From Cellvibrionales bacterium UBA2511 (GTDB taxonomy: Bacteria; Pseudomonadota; Gammaproteobacteria; Pseudomonadales; Porticoccaceae), in contig DDNV01000014.1 of assembly GCA_002341315.1 (NCBI GenBank), forward strand, positions 1 through 15,354: DNA of 15,354 bases, given 5' to 3'. Both the position numbers and the translations under genes were made by a program. The notes under the pieces are model-generated. The model was not told the DNA's origin, did no database searches, and saw only the letters and a program-made list of their open reading frames with translations. Every line of letters begins with the position of its first letter. Positions within the stretch are counted from its first letter, which is position 1. This document shows, piece after piece, positions 1-6,600 of this stretch.

Positions 1-175
1 GGCGGGCAAGAGTGGAGCGCGTTATTTTCATCGGGGGCGGCAGCCGGTCAGGGTGGTCTATACGGAGGGTGCCGGTAATCGCAGTGCTGCATCAAAGCGG
101 GAGGCGGCCATCAAAAAACTGCCTCGTTCTGAGAAGTTACAGCTGATCTCTGCCGCGCAGATGACTCCGAGTTGA
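1..175 (+). CDS. GIY-YIG nuclease-like protein, C-terminal part (5' end outside window)
   Basis: Reading from base 2 gives 57 residues to a TGA at 173-175. The segment contains GARYFHRGRQPVRVVYTE, then a serine/alanine-rich stretch ending in REAAIKKLPRSEKLQLI. This is the usual C-terminal half of small single-domain GIY-YIG proteins of the YhbQ/UPF0213 type, where a basic strand before VVYTE and a helix carrying REAAIKKL follow the GIY and YIG strands. The GIY-YIG motif itself lies upstream of the window, so catalytic residues cannot be checked. Proteins of this family are small putative DNA nucleases of mostly unknown role. The gene converges on ppnP with only 20 bases between stop codons and no hairpin terminator there. 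Confidence 0.75.
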   Translation, partial: AGKSGARYFHRGRQPVRVVYTEGAGNRSAASKREAAIKKLPRSEKLQLISAAQMTPS

Positions 176-195
176 GATCCGTTTGCCCGGTCACC

Positions 196-477
196 CTATT
201 CGTAGGTACACAGGTAGGCAGTATCCACGGCCACCTGTAACTGGAAAGCCCTGTTTGGTGATACCTCGAAGCTCTCACCGGGTTTAAAGGTCTGCCAGTC
301 ATCCTGATCCGGCAGTTTTACTGTCAGTGCGCCGCTGATTACCGTCAGGGTTTCTTTTTTGTCGGGACAGAATTCGTGCTCACCGGGGGCCATGACACCC
401 ACCGTGGCAGGCAGGGTTTCGGTCTGGAAGCCGATAGAGACTACTTTGCCACCAAAATATTCATTCACTTTAAACAT
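196..477 (-). CDS. ppnP: Pyrimidine/purine nucleoside phosphorylase PpnP (YaiE, DUF1255 family)
   Basis: The product is a single-domain cupin of 93 residues beginning [12 protein letters not shown]. PpnP cleaves nucleosides with phosphate to ribose-1-phosphate and free base, acting in the cytosol in nucleoside salvage (family knowledge). Seen here are the family hallmarks [38 protein letters not shown], the [14 protein letters not shown] strand and the closing [12 protein letters not shown]. The length matches the family's roughly 94 residues. I chose the ATG at 477 because family members start MFKVNEYF or similar; an in-frame ATG two codons earlier (483) would add Met-Ser. Neither has a strong ribosome binding site. 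The gene is divergent from the flavoprotein at 606. Confidence 0.92.
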   Translation of the reverse strand: MFKVNEYFGGKVVSIGFQTETLPATVGVMAPGEHEFCPDKKETLTVISGALTVKLPDQDDWQTFKPGESFEVSPNRAFQLQVAVDTAYLCTYE

Positions 478-513
478 GGACATGCACTCAACAGATTGGC
501 TGGATAGCAGCGT

Positions 514-528
514 TGTCCACAATGGACA
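514..528. repeat. Short palindrome between ppnP and the flavoprotein gene
   Basis: TGTCCA-CAA-TGGACA is a perfect inverted repeat with 6-base arms in the 128-base divergent promoter region. It could be an operator, but 6-base arms turn up by chance several times in a window this size. No regulator is suggested by the context. Confidence 0.25.
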
Positions 529-605
529 GCCTTGCTGGCCGCTATAGTACCTGCAGTCGGCGACCGATAGAATGCGTGCTTTGTGGATTTTAAACAGGCG
601 CAAGA

Positions 606-1790
606 TTGAACCAGTGGGATGTGATTGTTATCGGGGCCGGTGCTGCTGGGCTGATGGCCGCTATGGTTGCGGGTCAGCGTGGGCGCAGGGTCTTGTTGCT
701 GGAGCGGGCCAACAGGGCGGGCAAGAAAATCCTGATGTCGGGTGGCGGCCGTTGTAATTTCACGAACCTGTATGTAGAGCCGGAGCATTTTCTCTCTGCC
801 AACCCACATTTCTGCAAATCGGCATTGAGTTGTTATACCCAGTGGGATTTTATCGAACTGGTGAACAGGCACGGGATTCCCTACCACGAGAAAACGCTCG
901 GCCAGTTGTTTTGTGATAACAGCTCTCGGGATATTCTCGACATGTTGCTGGCGGAAGCCGAACAGGTCGGGGTGGTGTTGAAAACCGGCAGCGATATTCG
1001 CGAGGTGACGTCTGACGAGAAGTTTCGAGTTGCAACAACCCAGGGGGAATTGCAGGCTGACTCACTGGTAGTGGCCTGTGGCGGCCTGTCGGTGCCCACC
1101 CTGGGGGGTTCCGACTTCGGCTACCGGCTGGCGAGACAATTCGGCCATAATGTCGTCCCGTTGCGGCCAGCACTGGTGCCCTTCACCTTTACCGACGGTT
1201 TTAAACTGCTGTCGGAGAAACTCTCCGGTTTGTCAGTGCCCGTCCGTGTGTCGACGGGTGGACAGTCGTTTCTGGAGAATATGCTTTTTACCCATCGGGG
1301 CCTCAGCGGCCCGGCGGTGCTGCAGATTTCCAGTTACTGGCGGGAGGAGCAAATGGTGCAGGTCGACCTGTTGCCAAATATCGATGCCCGGCAGTGGTTG
1401 CTCGAATTGAAAACAGAACAGCCGAAAGCGCTGTTGCGCACGCTGTTGTTCCAGCAGCTGCCACGCAAGCTGGTGCGGGAGCTGGAAGGACTTTGGTGGC
1501 GGGAACAGGCTGACAGACCATTGGCAGAGTGGCCAGATCACTTGTTGGCATCGGTTGCTGGAAACCTGCAGGGTTGGTCGTTGAAACCTGCGGGTACGGA
1601 GGGCTACCGGACTGCGGAAGTGACCCTGGGGGGCGTGGATACGCGCGAGATTTCTTCTAAAACCATGGAAAGTCAGCGTCAGCCGGGTCTTTTTTTTGTG
1701 GGAGAGGTGCTTGATGTTACCGGTCATTTGGGTGGCTTCAATTTCCAGTGGGCCTGGGCATCGGGTGCTGCTGCCGGTCGAGTTGTTTGA
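606..1790 (+). CDS. HI0933-like NAD(P)/FAD-dependent oxidoreductase (YhiN, BaiN/RdsA family)
   Basis: This 394-residue flavoprotein has an N-terminal Rossmann FAD-binding motif GAGAAG at residues 10-15. The glutamate at the end of the second strand is E33 in [13 protein letters not shown]. The family signature [10 protein letters not shown] spans residues 45-54. The C-terminal end carries [20 protein letters not shown], the second FAD-contact region typical of HI0933-type proteins. Length is normal. These proteins bind FAD and are reported as reductases of bile-acid intermediates or other electron acceptors in some bacteria; in gammaproteobacteria the substrate is unknown. The start is a TTG at 606 with only a weak purine-rich stretch before it; no ATG precedes the conserved first strand in frame. 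DUF2288 follows after 20-odd bases, so the two are probably cotranscribed. Confidence 0.9.
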   Translation: MNQWDVIVIGAGAAGLMAAMVAGQRGRRVLLLERANRAGKKILMSGGGRCNFTNLYVEPEHFLSANPHFCKSALSCYTQWDFIELVNRHGIPYHEKTLGQLFCDNSSRDILDMLLAEAEQVGVVLKTGSDIREVTSDEKFRVATTQGELQADSLVVACGGLSVPTLGGSDFGYRLARQFGHNVVPLRPALVPFTFTDGFKLLSEKLSGLSVPVRVSTGGQSFLENMLFTHRGLSGPAVLQISSYWREEQMVQVDLLPNIDARQWLLELKTEQPKALLRTLLFQQLPRKLVRELEGLWWREQADRPLAEWPDHLLASVAGNLQGWSLKPAGTEGYRTAEVTLGGVDTREISSKTMESQRQPGLFFVGEVLDVTGHLGGFNFQWAWASGAAAGRVV

Positions 1791-1813
1791 TGTGTGTTAA
1801 AGGTATTTGAGTG

Positions 1814-2101
1814 ATGATAGAGCGTGAAGAGCTGATGCAGGAGACGGCAAAAATCCCCTGGCAGGAGTTGCAGCGTTTTTTTGCCAACGGTTCCACCATT
1901 TATGTGTCACCGGAGCTGGATCTGATTGAGGTTGCCTGGGCGATTTGCCAGGATAATAAAACCTGTGTTCAGGACTGGCTGGCGGTCGGTCAGGTGGGGC
2001 AGGTGACCGACCAGCAAGCAATGAAGTGGCTCGAAAGTGATGCCCGGGTCTGGTCGGTGGTGGTAAAGCCCTGGGTGCTGGTGCAGCCGGTTTCGGACTG
2101 A
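1814..2101 (+). CDS. DUF2288 family protein
   Basis: The product is a small acidic protein of 95 residues with no signal peptide or membrane segment, so probably cytosolic. The family pattern is clear: ETAKIPWQELQRFFANG near the start, LDLIEVAWAICQDN in the middle, then VGQVTDQQAMKWLES and a closing VVVKPWVLVQP. The biochemical function of DUF2288 is not known to me. I chose the ATG at 1814; a GTG immediately before it (1811) is in frame and slightly better spaced from the AAAGG at 1799-1803, so the start could be one codon earlier. It sits just behind the flavoprotein and converges on yaeQ with a 9-base gap and no terminator hairpin. Confidence 0.85.
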   Translation: MIEREELMQETAKIPWQELQRFFANGSTIYVSPELDLIEVAWAICQDNKTCVQDWLAVGQVGQVTDQQAMKWLESDARVWSVVVKPWVLVQPVSD

Positions 2102-2110
2102 TCTGTCTGA

Positions 2111-2665
2111 CTAGCTGCTCAGTCGGGCGCGTTGCCAGTATTCAGGGGTGATCGTCAGGGTCTGTTCGCTGTTGCCAATCCAGATGAGTCCATCCTGGAG
2201 AGTTGCCTGGAGGGTCATGTTGCGGCTCGCCAGCCCGGCCAATGCCGCGGTATTCTCCGGTGAGAGGTAACTGATCGTCAGGTTGTCAAAGCGCGCCAGT
2301 TCACCCTGGATACCTTCCCACCACACGGGAGCTGTCCTGGCGCCATAGGCATAAATGATGACCTGTTCGGCCCGGTTTGAACCTTTGCGAATTCGTTTTG
2401 CGTCGGGAACCCCGACTTCGATCCACAGACCGATTTCACCCTGCAGATTTTTCTGCCAGAGATCGGGTTCTGCCTCCGTGGACAATCCTTTGGTGAACTG
2501 CAGGTGTTCGCTGGCATTCAGCGCAAATGCCAGCACCCGGATCATCATGCGTTCGTCCGTTTCTGACGGATGTCTGGCGAGGGTGAGCGAGTGGGTTTGA
2601 TAATAGTTGCGGTCCAGATCCGATACCTGCAACTCAACTTTGAAAACGGTTGCTTTCAGTGCCAT
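2111..2665 (-). CDS. yaeQ: YaeQ family protein
   Basis: This 184-residue protein aligns with E. coli YaeQ along its whole length as I remember that sequence: MALKAT at the start, LTLARHPSETDERMMIRVLA, LQFTKGLSTEAEPDLW, LWIEVGVPDAKRIRKGSN, VWWEG, and MTLQATLQDGLIWI near the end. YaeQ has a fold related to PD-(D/E)XK nucleases. Candidate acidic and basic residues for such a site lie in the SETDE, WIEVG and RIRKG stretches. Its cellular role is unsettled; older work linked it to RfaH-like complementation. The start is fixed by conservation. The ATG forms the end of a strong 7-base-pair hairpin (2664-2680) and no Shine-Dalgarno lies outside that hairpin, so translation may be weak or controlled. 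The unrecognised gene at 2772-3182 is upstream on the same strand. Confidence 0.93.
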   Translation of the reverse strand: MALKATVFKVELQVSDLDRNYYQTHSLTLARHPSETDERMMIRVLAFALNASEHLQFTKGLSTEAEPDLWQKNLQGEIGLWIEVGVPDAKRIRKGSNRAEQVIIYAYGARTAPVWWEGIQGELARFDNLTISYLSPENTAALAGLASRNMTLQATLQDGLIWIGNSEQTLTITPEYWQRARLSS

Positions 2666-2680
2666 TGGGCGGCGCCCAAT
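2664..2680 (-). promoter_or_regulatory. Hairpin overlapping the yaeQ start codon
   Basis: On the plus strand ATTGGGC-GGC-GCCCAAT is a perfect 7-base inverted repeat around a 3-base centre. In the yaeQ mRNA the first two bases of the AUG (2665-2664) close the stem and the only G-rich stretch upstream is inside it. This would hide the initiation region. It could be a translational control element or chance; a 7-base perfect repeat placed exactly at a start codon is uncommon. Confidence 0.45.
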
Positions 2681-2771
2681 AAGAGGCCAGACGGTGGGCT
2701 GTTGTTCAGCCTGAAACCTATCAGTTCAGCACTCTCTGGTTTGGCACCCTTCAGTCCGGTAACGAGTGGGC

Positions 2772-3182
2772 TCAAGTAATAATACCCGAGCTGCCCAGTC
2801 CGCCTCCCATGCCTCCACCGAGGTTGCCGGCGGGACCGCCGCCTCCCTGGCCGGGCACAACAATTTTGGAGGCCTGGTCGCGACGCATTTCCTCAAGCTC
2901 GCGAGCAGTGCGCTCAACGGCTACCTCGGCTTCTACACCGAATTTTTCGGCGGCTTCACCGATACTGTTGGCGTGCAACTCGAAATTGATTGGCAGAGCA
3001 CCCATGGGTGTCATTACCTGGGTAGAACCCATATAGAGTACTTCGCGGCTTGTATCGGCGTCACCGTTGCGGGTGACCGGACTGAGCCGACGTATGCTGC
3101 CGATTTTCTGGTCAGTGAAAATTTCCTCAAGATAGAGTTCATCGGGGTTCATGTCTGCGTCGAATTGTTTTTGATCGTTCAT
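2772..3182 (-). CDS. Uncharacterised cytosolic protein with glycine-rich C-terminal tail
   Basis: I do not recognise a named family. The 136-residue product starts MNDQKQFDADMNPDELYLEE and is strongly acidic at the N-terminus. A middle segment, VLYMGSTQVMTPMGALPINF, looks like paired beta strands. A charged helix follows (FGVEAEVAVERTARELEEMRRDQ, given here only as a residue region, about 85-107). The last 30 residues are low-complexity glycine/methionine (KIVVPGQGGGGPAG and onward). There is no signal peptide or transmembrane segment. I chose the ATG at 3182. A longer reading frame starts at a GTG (3218), but a plausible promoter -10 lies downstream of that GTG, which argues against it. Glycine-rich tails after VVP occur in some proteobacterial cytoplasmic proteins of unknown function. 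Confidence 0.75.
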   Translation of the reverse strand: MNDQKQFDADMNPDELYLEEIFTDQKIGSIRRLSPVTRNGDADTSREVLYMGSTQVMTPMGALPINFELHANSIGEAAEKFGVEAEVAVERTARELEEMRRDQASKIVVPGQGGGGPAGNLGGGMGGGLGSSGIIT

Positions 3183-3207
3183 AGTGATTAATTTGGGTAG
3201 TGAAAAG

Positions 3208-3236
3208 AAGATAGACACCCTAACAGATATTGTCCG
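3208..3236 (-). promoter_or_regulatory. Possible sigma70 promoter for the gene at 2772-3182
   Basis: Read on the minus strand, CGGACA (3236-3231) and TATCTT (3213-3208) are separated by 17 bases, each matching four of six consensus positions. Transcription would start near 3201, about 20 bases before the ATG at 3182. This is the only decent match in the short gap to the LysR stop codon. Confidence 0.35.
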
Positions 3237-3270
3237 GAGCGTCAGGTATCAGGCCCCTGTATGAGGAATC

Positions 3271-4164
3271 TCAGGGTGCCGTAATTTGTGATTTCAGGGT
3301 CTCCACCAGAGCCATGGCGGCAGAGGACAGCGGGTAACGACGCCTTGTCAGAATGCCGATTTGGCGGGTGACGACGGGGCTGGTGAGTGGACGACACTCT
3401 GCGCCGAGTGCCCGCATCTGTTGTATGGCCAGTGATGGCACGACACTGATGCCCAGTTTGTTGGCGACCATGGAGCCAATGGAGGCGAGCTGGTGTGCTT
3501 CAAATTCCACCGTTAGGGTTATGCCGCAGCTGGCGGTAATCTCATCAATCATCTGACGCATGGCCGAGGGGCGTTGCAGTGCCACAAAGGGAAATTCCTG
3601 GAGTTGTGTCCAGGCGATTTCGTCTTTCGCCAGCAGGGCATGTTGTTCCGGCATCACCACGTAAAAACTGTCTTCAAAGAGCGGTTCAAAGTGGAGATCT
3701 TCAGACTCTTCCATATCAAAAGTAACACCGACCTCCACGCGGCCTGTGCGCACCATATCCACTACCTCTTCTGCCACTACATCCTGTACCGTGATATTGA
3801 TATCCGGGAATTTGCCGCGGTAGTAGTGAAGGGCTTTTGGCAGCTTGCTAATCGAAAAAGAGGCCATGCTGGCGATGCTCAGTTTGCCCCGTCGCATGGC
3901 GAACAGATTGTGCAGGTCGGTCAGCGCATTGTCCCAGTCGGCCAGCAGGCGCTGTGCCACCGGCAGAAAGGCCTCGCCTTCCGGGGTCAGCGAAAGGGTG
4001 CGAGTGGTGCGAGCCAGCAGTTTTCCACCCACCACTTCTTCCAGATTCTTCAGGGATATACTGAGTGCAGGCTGAGAGAGATGCAATCGTTCGCCGGCTT
4101 CAGCGAAGTTGCGAGTCTGGGCAACGGTGACAAACGCCTTGAGCTGTTTTATGGTGATATCCAT
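3271..4164 (-). CDS. LysR-family transcriptional regulator, divergent from scoAB
   Basis: The 297-residue protein has a winged helix-turn-helix at about residues 1-60 (LKAFVTVAQTRNFAEAGERL, then LSQPALSISLKNLEEVVGGK, then LARTTRTLSLTPEGEAFLP). A linker helix and a two-lobed effector-binding domain follow from about residue 90 (RGKLSIASMASFSISKLP onward, closing with GILTRRRYPLSS). Length is typical. It is transcribed away from scoA across a 143-base region holding two strong palindromes, the classic layout for a LysR protein that controls the neighbouring operon and itself. The likely effector is a metabolite of acetoacetate or 3-hydroxybutyrate use (inference). The start ATG at 4164 has AAGAG about four bases upstream. 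No truncation is seen. Confidence 0.9.
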   Translation of the reverse strand: MDITIKQLKAFVTVAQTRNFAEAGERLHLSQPALSISLKNLEEVVGGKLLARTTRTLSLTPEGEAFLPVAQRLLADWDNALTDLHNLFAMRRGKLSIASMASFSISKLPKALHYYRGKFPDINITVQDVVAEEVVDMVRTGRVEVGVTFDMEESEDLHFEPLFEDSFYVVMPEQHALLAKDEIAWTQLQEFPFVALQRPSAMRQMIDEITASCGITLTVEFEAHQLASIGSMVANKLGISVVPSLAIQQMRALGAECRPLTSPVVTRQIGILTRRRYPLSSAAMALVETLKSQITAP

Positions 4165-4184
4165 GGCGCTCTTATATAAATTCC

Positions 4185-4202
4185 TTTAATCAGTTGATTA
4201 AA
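4185..4202. promoter_or_regulatory. Palindromic operator candidate in the lysR-scoA intergenic region
   Basis: TTTAATCA-GT-TGATTAAA is a perfect inverted repeat with 8-base arms, AT-rich, lying 21 bases upstream of the lysR start codon. LysR proteins recognise interrupted AT-rich dyads of about this size and usually bind near their own promoter, so this is a good candidate for the main recognition site. Confidence 0.6.
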
Positions 4203-4254
4203 ATTTTACGCTTGATAAATATATTTCGCTATAGGATGCTAGGGGCCGTTTTGC

Positions 4255-4273
4255 GCACCTCAAATTGAGGTGC
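4255..4273. promoter_or_regulatory. Perfect 19-base palindrome ahead of scoA
   Basis: GCACCTCAA-A-TTGAGGTGC is a perfect inverted repeat with 9-base arms and a single central base. It ends 20 bases before the GAGGAG ribosome binding site of scoA (4294-4299). It may be a second operator. If transcribed, it forms a 7-base-pair hairpin with an AAATT loop in the scoA leader. No T-run follows, so it is not a standard terminator. Confidence 0.6.
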
Positions 4274-4307
4274 CACGGTAAATAATAATCATTGAGGAGT
4301 TTTGTTC

Positions 4308-5009
4308 ATGGCGGGTTTCGATAAGGTGGTTAACACCTACGAAGAAGCGATGGCGGGTCTGGAAGATGGCATGACTGTGATTGCAGGCGGTTTTGGCATT
4401 TGTGGTATCCCCGAAAACCTGATCAATCAAATCAAGAAGATGGGGACCAAAGAACTCACCATTATTTCCAACAACTGTGGCATCGACGGTTTTGGTCTGG
4501 GTGTTCTGCTGGAAGATCGTCAGATCAAGAAAATGGTGTCTTCCTATGTAGGGGAAAACAAGCTGTTCGAAGAGCAGTTGCTCTCCGGTCAGCTGGAAGT
4601 GGAGCTGACTCCCCAGGGCACCCTGGCTGAGAAAATGCGTGCCGCCGGCGCGGGTATCCCGGCGTTCTACACGGCTACCGGTTACGGCACGGATATCGGC
4701 AAGGGCAAGGATGTGCGAGAGTTCAACGGCCGCAAGTATATTCTGGAAGAGTCTATCCCGGGCGACTTCTCGATTGTCAAAGCCTGGAAAGCCGATCGTT
4801 ACGGTAATGCGATCTATCGCAACACTGCCATGAACTTCAATCCCATGGCGGCTACCGCGGGCAAGATCTGCGTGATGGAAGTGGAAGAGATCGTAGAACC
4901 GGGCGAACTGGACCCGATGTACATTCATACCCCGGGTATTTATGTGGATCGTCTGATTCAGGGCACGTTCGAGAAACGTATCGAAAAACGCACCGTCCGC
5001 GAAGGCTAA
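4308..5009 (+). CDS. scoA: 3-oxoacid CoA-transferase subunit A (succinyl-CoA:acetoacetate type)
   Basis: This 233-residue alpha subunit works with ScoB to move CoA from succinyl-CoA to acetoacetate, giving acetoacetyl-CoA in the cytosol. Family marks are the glycine-rich [15 protein letters not shown] near residues 25-40, the [15 protein letters not shown] stretch, the [19 protein letters not shown] region, [15 protein letters not shown], and [19 protein letters not shown] near residues 165-185. The alternative symbol for related enzymes is atoD, but the GTDIGKGK and FNGRKYILE features fit succinyl-CoA-type subunits better. The start ATG at 4308 is preceded at good distance by GAGGAG (4294-4299). 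scoB follows after 14 bases with its own AGGAGA. The gene diverges from a LysR regulator and probably depends on it. Confidence 0.93.
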   Translation: MAGFDKVVNTYEEAMAGLEDGMTVIAGGFGICGIPENLINQIKKMGTKELTIISNNCGIDGFGLGVLLEDRQIKKMVSSYVGENKLFEEQLLSGQLEVELTPQGTLAEKMRAAGAGIPAFYTATGYGTDIGKGKDVREFNGRKYILEESIPGDFSIVKAWKADRYGNAIYRNTAMNFNPMAATAGKICVMEVEEIVEPGELDPMYIHTPGIYVDRLIQGTFEKRIEKRTVREG

Positions 5010-5023
5010 TAGGAGAGACAATC

Positions 5024-5680
5024 ATGGCACTTTCTCGTGATCAAATGGCTATCCGTGTTGCCCGCGAGCTGCAGGACGGGTACTACGTAAACCTCGGCAT
5101 TGGTATCCCCACTCTGGTGGCCAACCACGTGCCGGAAGGTATGGATGTGATGTTGCAGTCCGAAAACGGCCTGCTGGGCATGGGTCCGTTCCCCACTGAA
5201 GATCAGGTCGACCCGGATCTGATTAATGCCGGCAAGCAGCTGGTCACCACCGCGAAGGGCGCCTCCATATTCTCATCGGCGGAGTCCTTTGCCATGATCC
5301 GTGGCGGCAAGGTGGACCTGACCGTGCTGGGTGCTTTCGAGGTGGATGTCCACGGCAATATCGCCTCCTGGATGATCCCCGGCAAGCTGATCAAGGGCAT
5401 GGGTGGCGCGATGGATCTGGTGGCCGGTGCCGACAATATCGTGGTGATGATGACCCACGCCGATAAATACGGTAACTCCAAGCTGCTGCCCCAGTGCAAT
5501 CTGCCTCTGACCGGCGCCGGTTGTATCACCCAGGTATTGACCGATCTGGCCTACGTGGAAATCCGGGACGGCAAGTTTCATCTGGTGGAGCGTGCCCCAG
5601 GGGTTTCTGTGGAGGAAATCGTGGAGAAAACCGCCGGTGAGATGGTGGTTCCCGACCACGTGCCGGAAATACAGTTCTGA
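5024..5680 (+). CDS. scoB: 3-oxoacid CoA-transferase subunit B
   Basis: This 218-residue beta subunit carries the catalytic glutamate, which forms the gamma-glutamyl-CoA thioester in this family: E47 in QSENGLLGMGP. Other hallmarks are YYVNLGIGIPTLVANHVPEG near residues 20-39, TTAKGASIFSSAESFAMIRG in the middle, and the end region PLTGAGCITQVLTDLAYVEI with VVPDHVPEIQF at the terminus. The order alpha then beta with a 14-base gap, and AGGAGA ahead of the ATG, indicates one bicistronic unit with coupled expression. A strong terminator closes the unit 18 bases after the stop. Together with BdhA (6601-7383) it would take 3-hydroxybutyrate through acetoacetate to acetoacetyl-CoA. Confidence 0.94.
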   Translation: MALSRDQMAIRVARELQDGYYVNLGIGIPTLVANHVPEGMDVMLQSENGLLGMGPFPTEDQVDPDLINAGKQLVTTAKGASIFSSAESFAMIRGGKVDLTVLGAFEVDVHGNIASWMIPGKLIKGMGGAMDLVAGADNIVVMMTHADKYGNSKLLPQCNLPLTGAGCITQVLTDLAYVEIRDGKFHLVERAPGVSVEEIVEKTAGEMVVPDHVPEIQF

Positions 5681-5697
5681 TTGTTCCGGTATGATCG

Positions 5698-5726
5698 AAA
5701 AAGGCTCCCGAACGGGAGCCTTTTTT
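5698..5726 (+). terminator. Rho-independent terminator after scoAB
   Basis: GGCTCCCG-AA-CGGGAGCC forms an 8-base-pair GC-rich stem, preceded by five A and followed by six T. It ends the scoAB transcript before yceI. Confidence 0.93.
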
Positions 5727-5832
5727 ATGCCCGGATACTCGTCGGGTCTGTCATTTCCTTTTAAGTCCAGGGACAATTCTTCAGGAGTATACTGTCTAAT
5801 AAATCGAGTACATTAATAAGGAGTGCGAGGTA

Positions 5833-6402
5833 ATGAAAAATCTTTTGTGTACAACGGTATTGATACTGGTTGCCAGTGGGCTCAATGCACTGGAAATGGA
5901 TAGCAGCCGTTCGACACTGAATATCACCAGCGTAAAAAATGACCGTCTTGCCGAGTTGTTTGCGTTTGAAAGGGTGAGTGGAACCATCGATGATGCCAGC
6001 GGAAAGGCGAGTATTGAGGTCGCATTGGACAGTATTGACAGCGGTATAGAGATTCGCGATGAGCGCATGCGCAAATATCTGTTCAATACGGAAGCGTTCA
6101 AAACCGCCAGTTTTACAGCAGATATTGATCTCAAGGCGTTGAAGTCCCTGAAGCCCGGTGAGCAGCGTGAGATTGAACTGAAGGGCGAGCTGGCGATGAG
6201 TGGACACACAGTGCCCATAAGCTTCCAGACACAGGTGACGCGACTGAATAGCGGAGCGCTGAGTGTCGCCACGGTGGCGCCGGGATTTATAGATGTGACT
6301 CGCCACAAAATGGCGCCGGGAATTGAAAAGCTACGTAGCCTGGCGGGTCTGGATAATATCTCTCTGGCCGTACCGGTGACTTTTTCAGTGGTGTTTAAAT
6401 AG
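5833..6402 (+). CDS. Secreted YceI-family protein
   Basis: The 189-residue precursor begins with a Sec signal peptide: two basic residues are absent but K2 precedes a hydrophobic core (LLCTTVLILVASGL) and a likely cleavage after LNA at about residue 19. The mature protein matches the YceI beta-barrel pattern: VSGTIDDASGKASIEVALDS, then IEIRDERMRKYLFNTEAFKTA, then FTADIDLKALKSLKPGEQ, and ELKGELAMSGHTVPISFQT. YceI proteins are periplasmic and have a lipocalin-like barrel that binds long isoprenoid or amide lipids; the physiological ligand here is unknown. AAGGAG (5818-5823) lies nine bases before the ATG. A TATACT at 5788-5793 could be the -10 of its promoter, though no good -35 is visible. Terminators on both sides make it a single-gene unit. 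Confidence 0.9.
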   Translation: MKNLLCTTVLILVASGLNALEMDSSRSTLNITSVKNDRLAELFAFERVSGTIDDASGKASIEVALDSIDSGIEIRDERMRKYLFNTEAFKTASFTADIDLKALKSLKPGEQREIELKGELAMSGHTVPISFQTQVTRLNSGALSVATVAPGFIDVTRHKMAPGIEKLRSLAGLDNISLAVPVTFSVVFK

Positions 6403-6429
6403 TGGCTGACTGGCCAGGCAATAAGAAAG

Positions 6430-6450
6430 CCCGCAACTGCGGGTTTTTTT
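6430..6450 (+). terminator. Rho-independent terminator after yceI-family gene
   Basis: CCCGC-AACT-GCGGG is a 5-base-pair GC stem with a 4-base loop and a run of seven T directly after it, preceded by an A-rich stretch. It lies 27 bases after the stop codon. Confidence 0.88.
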
Positions 6451-6600
6451 ATGTGTGCACTTTCCCGGCGACATTTTTGTATTGGTCGGGAATCACTTAG
6501 ACTGCGTGTTCCCATAGTTGGCAGAAATGCCCAATCCCGTTGCCAGTCTGCTTTCTACCCCGTTGGGCTGGCATCCATCCATCGTTTGCGAGGTGACTGT

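Noticed and set aside
2766..3191. Plus-strand open frame of 141 codons opposite the gene at 2772-3182
   Set aside because: The minus-strand reading has a possible promoter, an acidic soluble composition and an ordinary start; the plus reading has no convincing start signals or recognisable motif. Some doubt remains since the minus gene is itself unrecognised.
4260..5021. Long minus-strand open frame opposite scoA
   Set aside because: It is the shadow of scoA, which has clear family motifs and a ribosome binding site; the minus reading is histidine- and phenylalanine-rich as expected of antisense translation.
6451..6600. N-terminal extension of bdhA in the open frame
   Set aside because: The extension begins at the yceI terminator, has no homology-like pattern, and a good ribosome binding site precedes the ATG at 6601.
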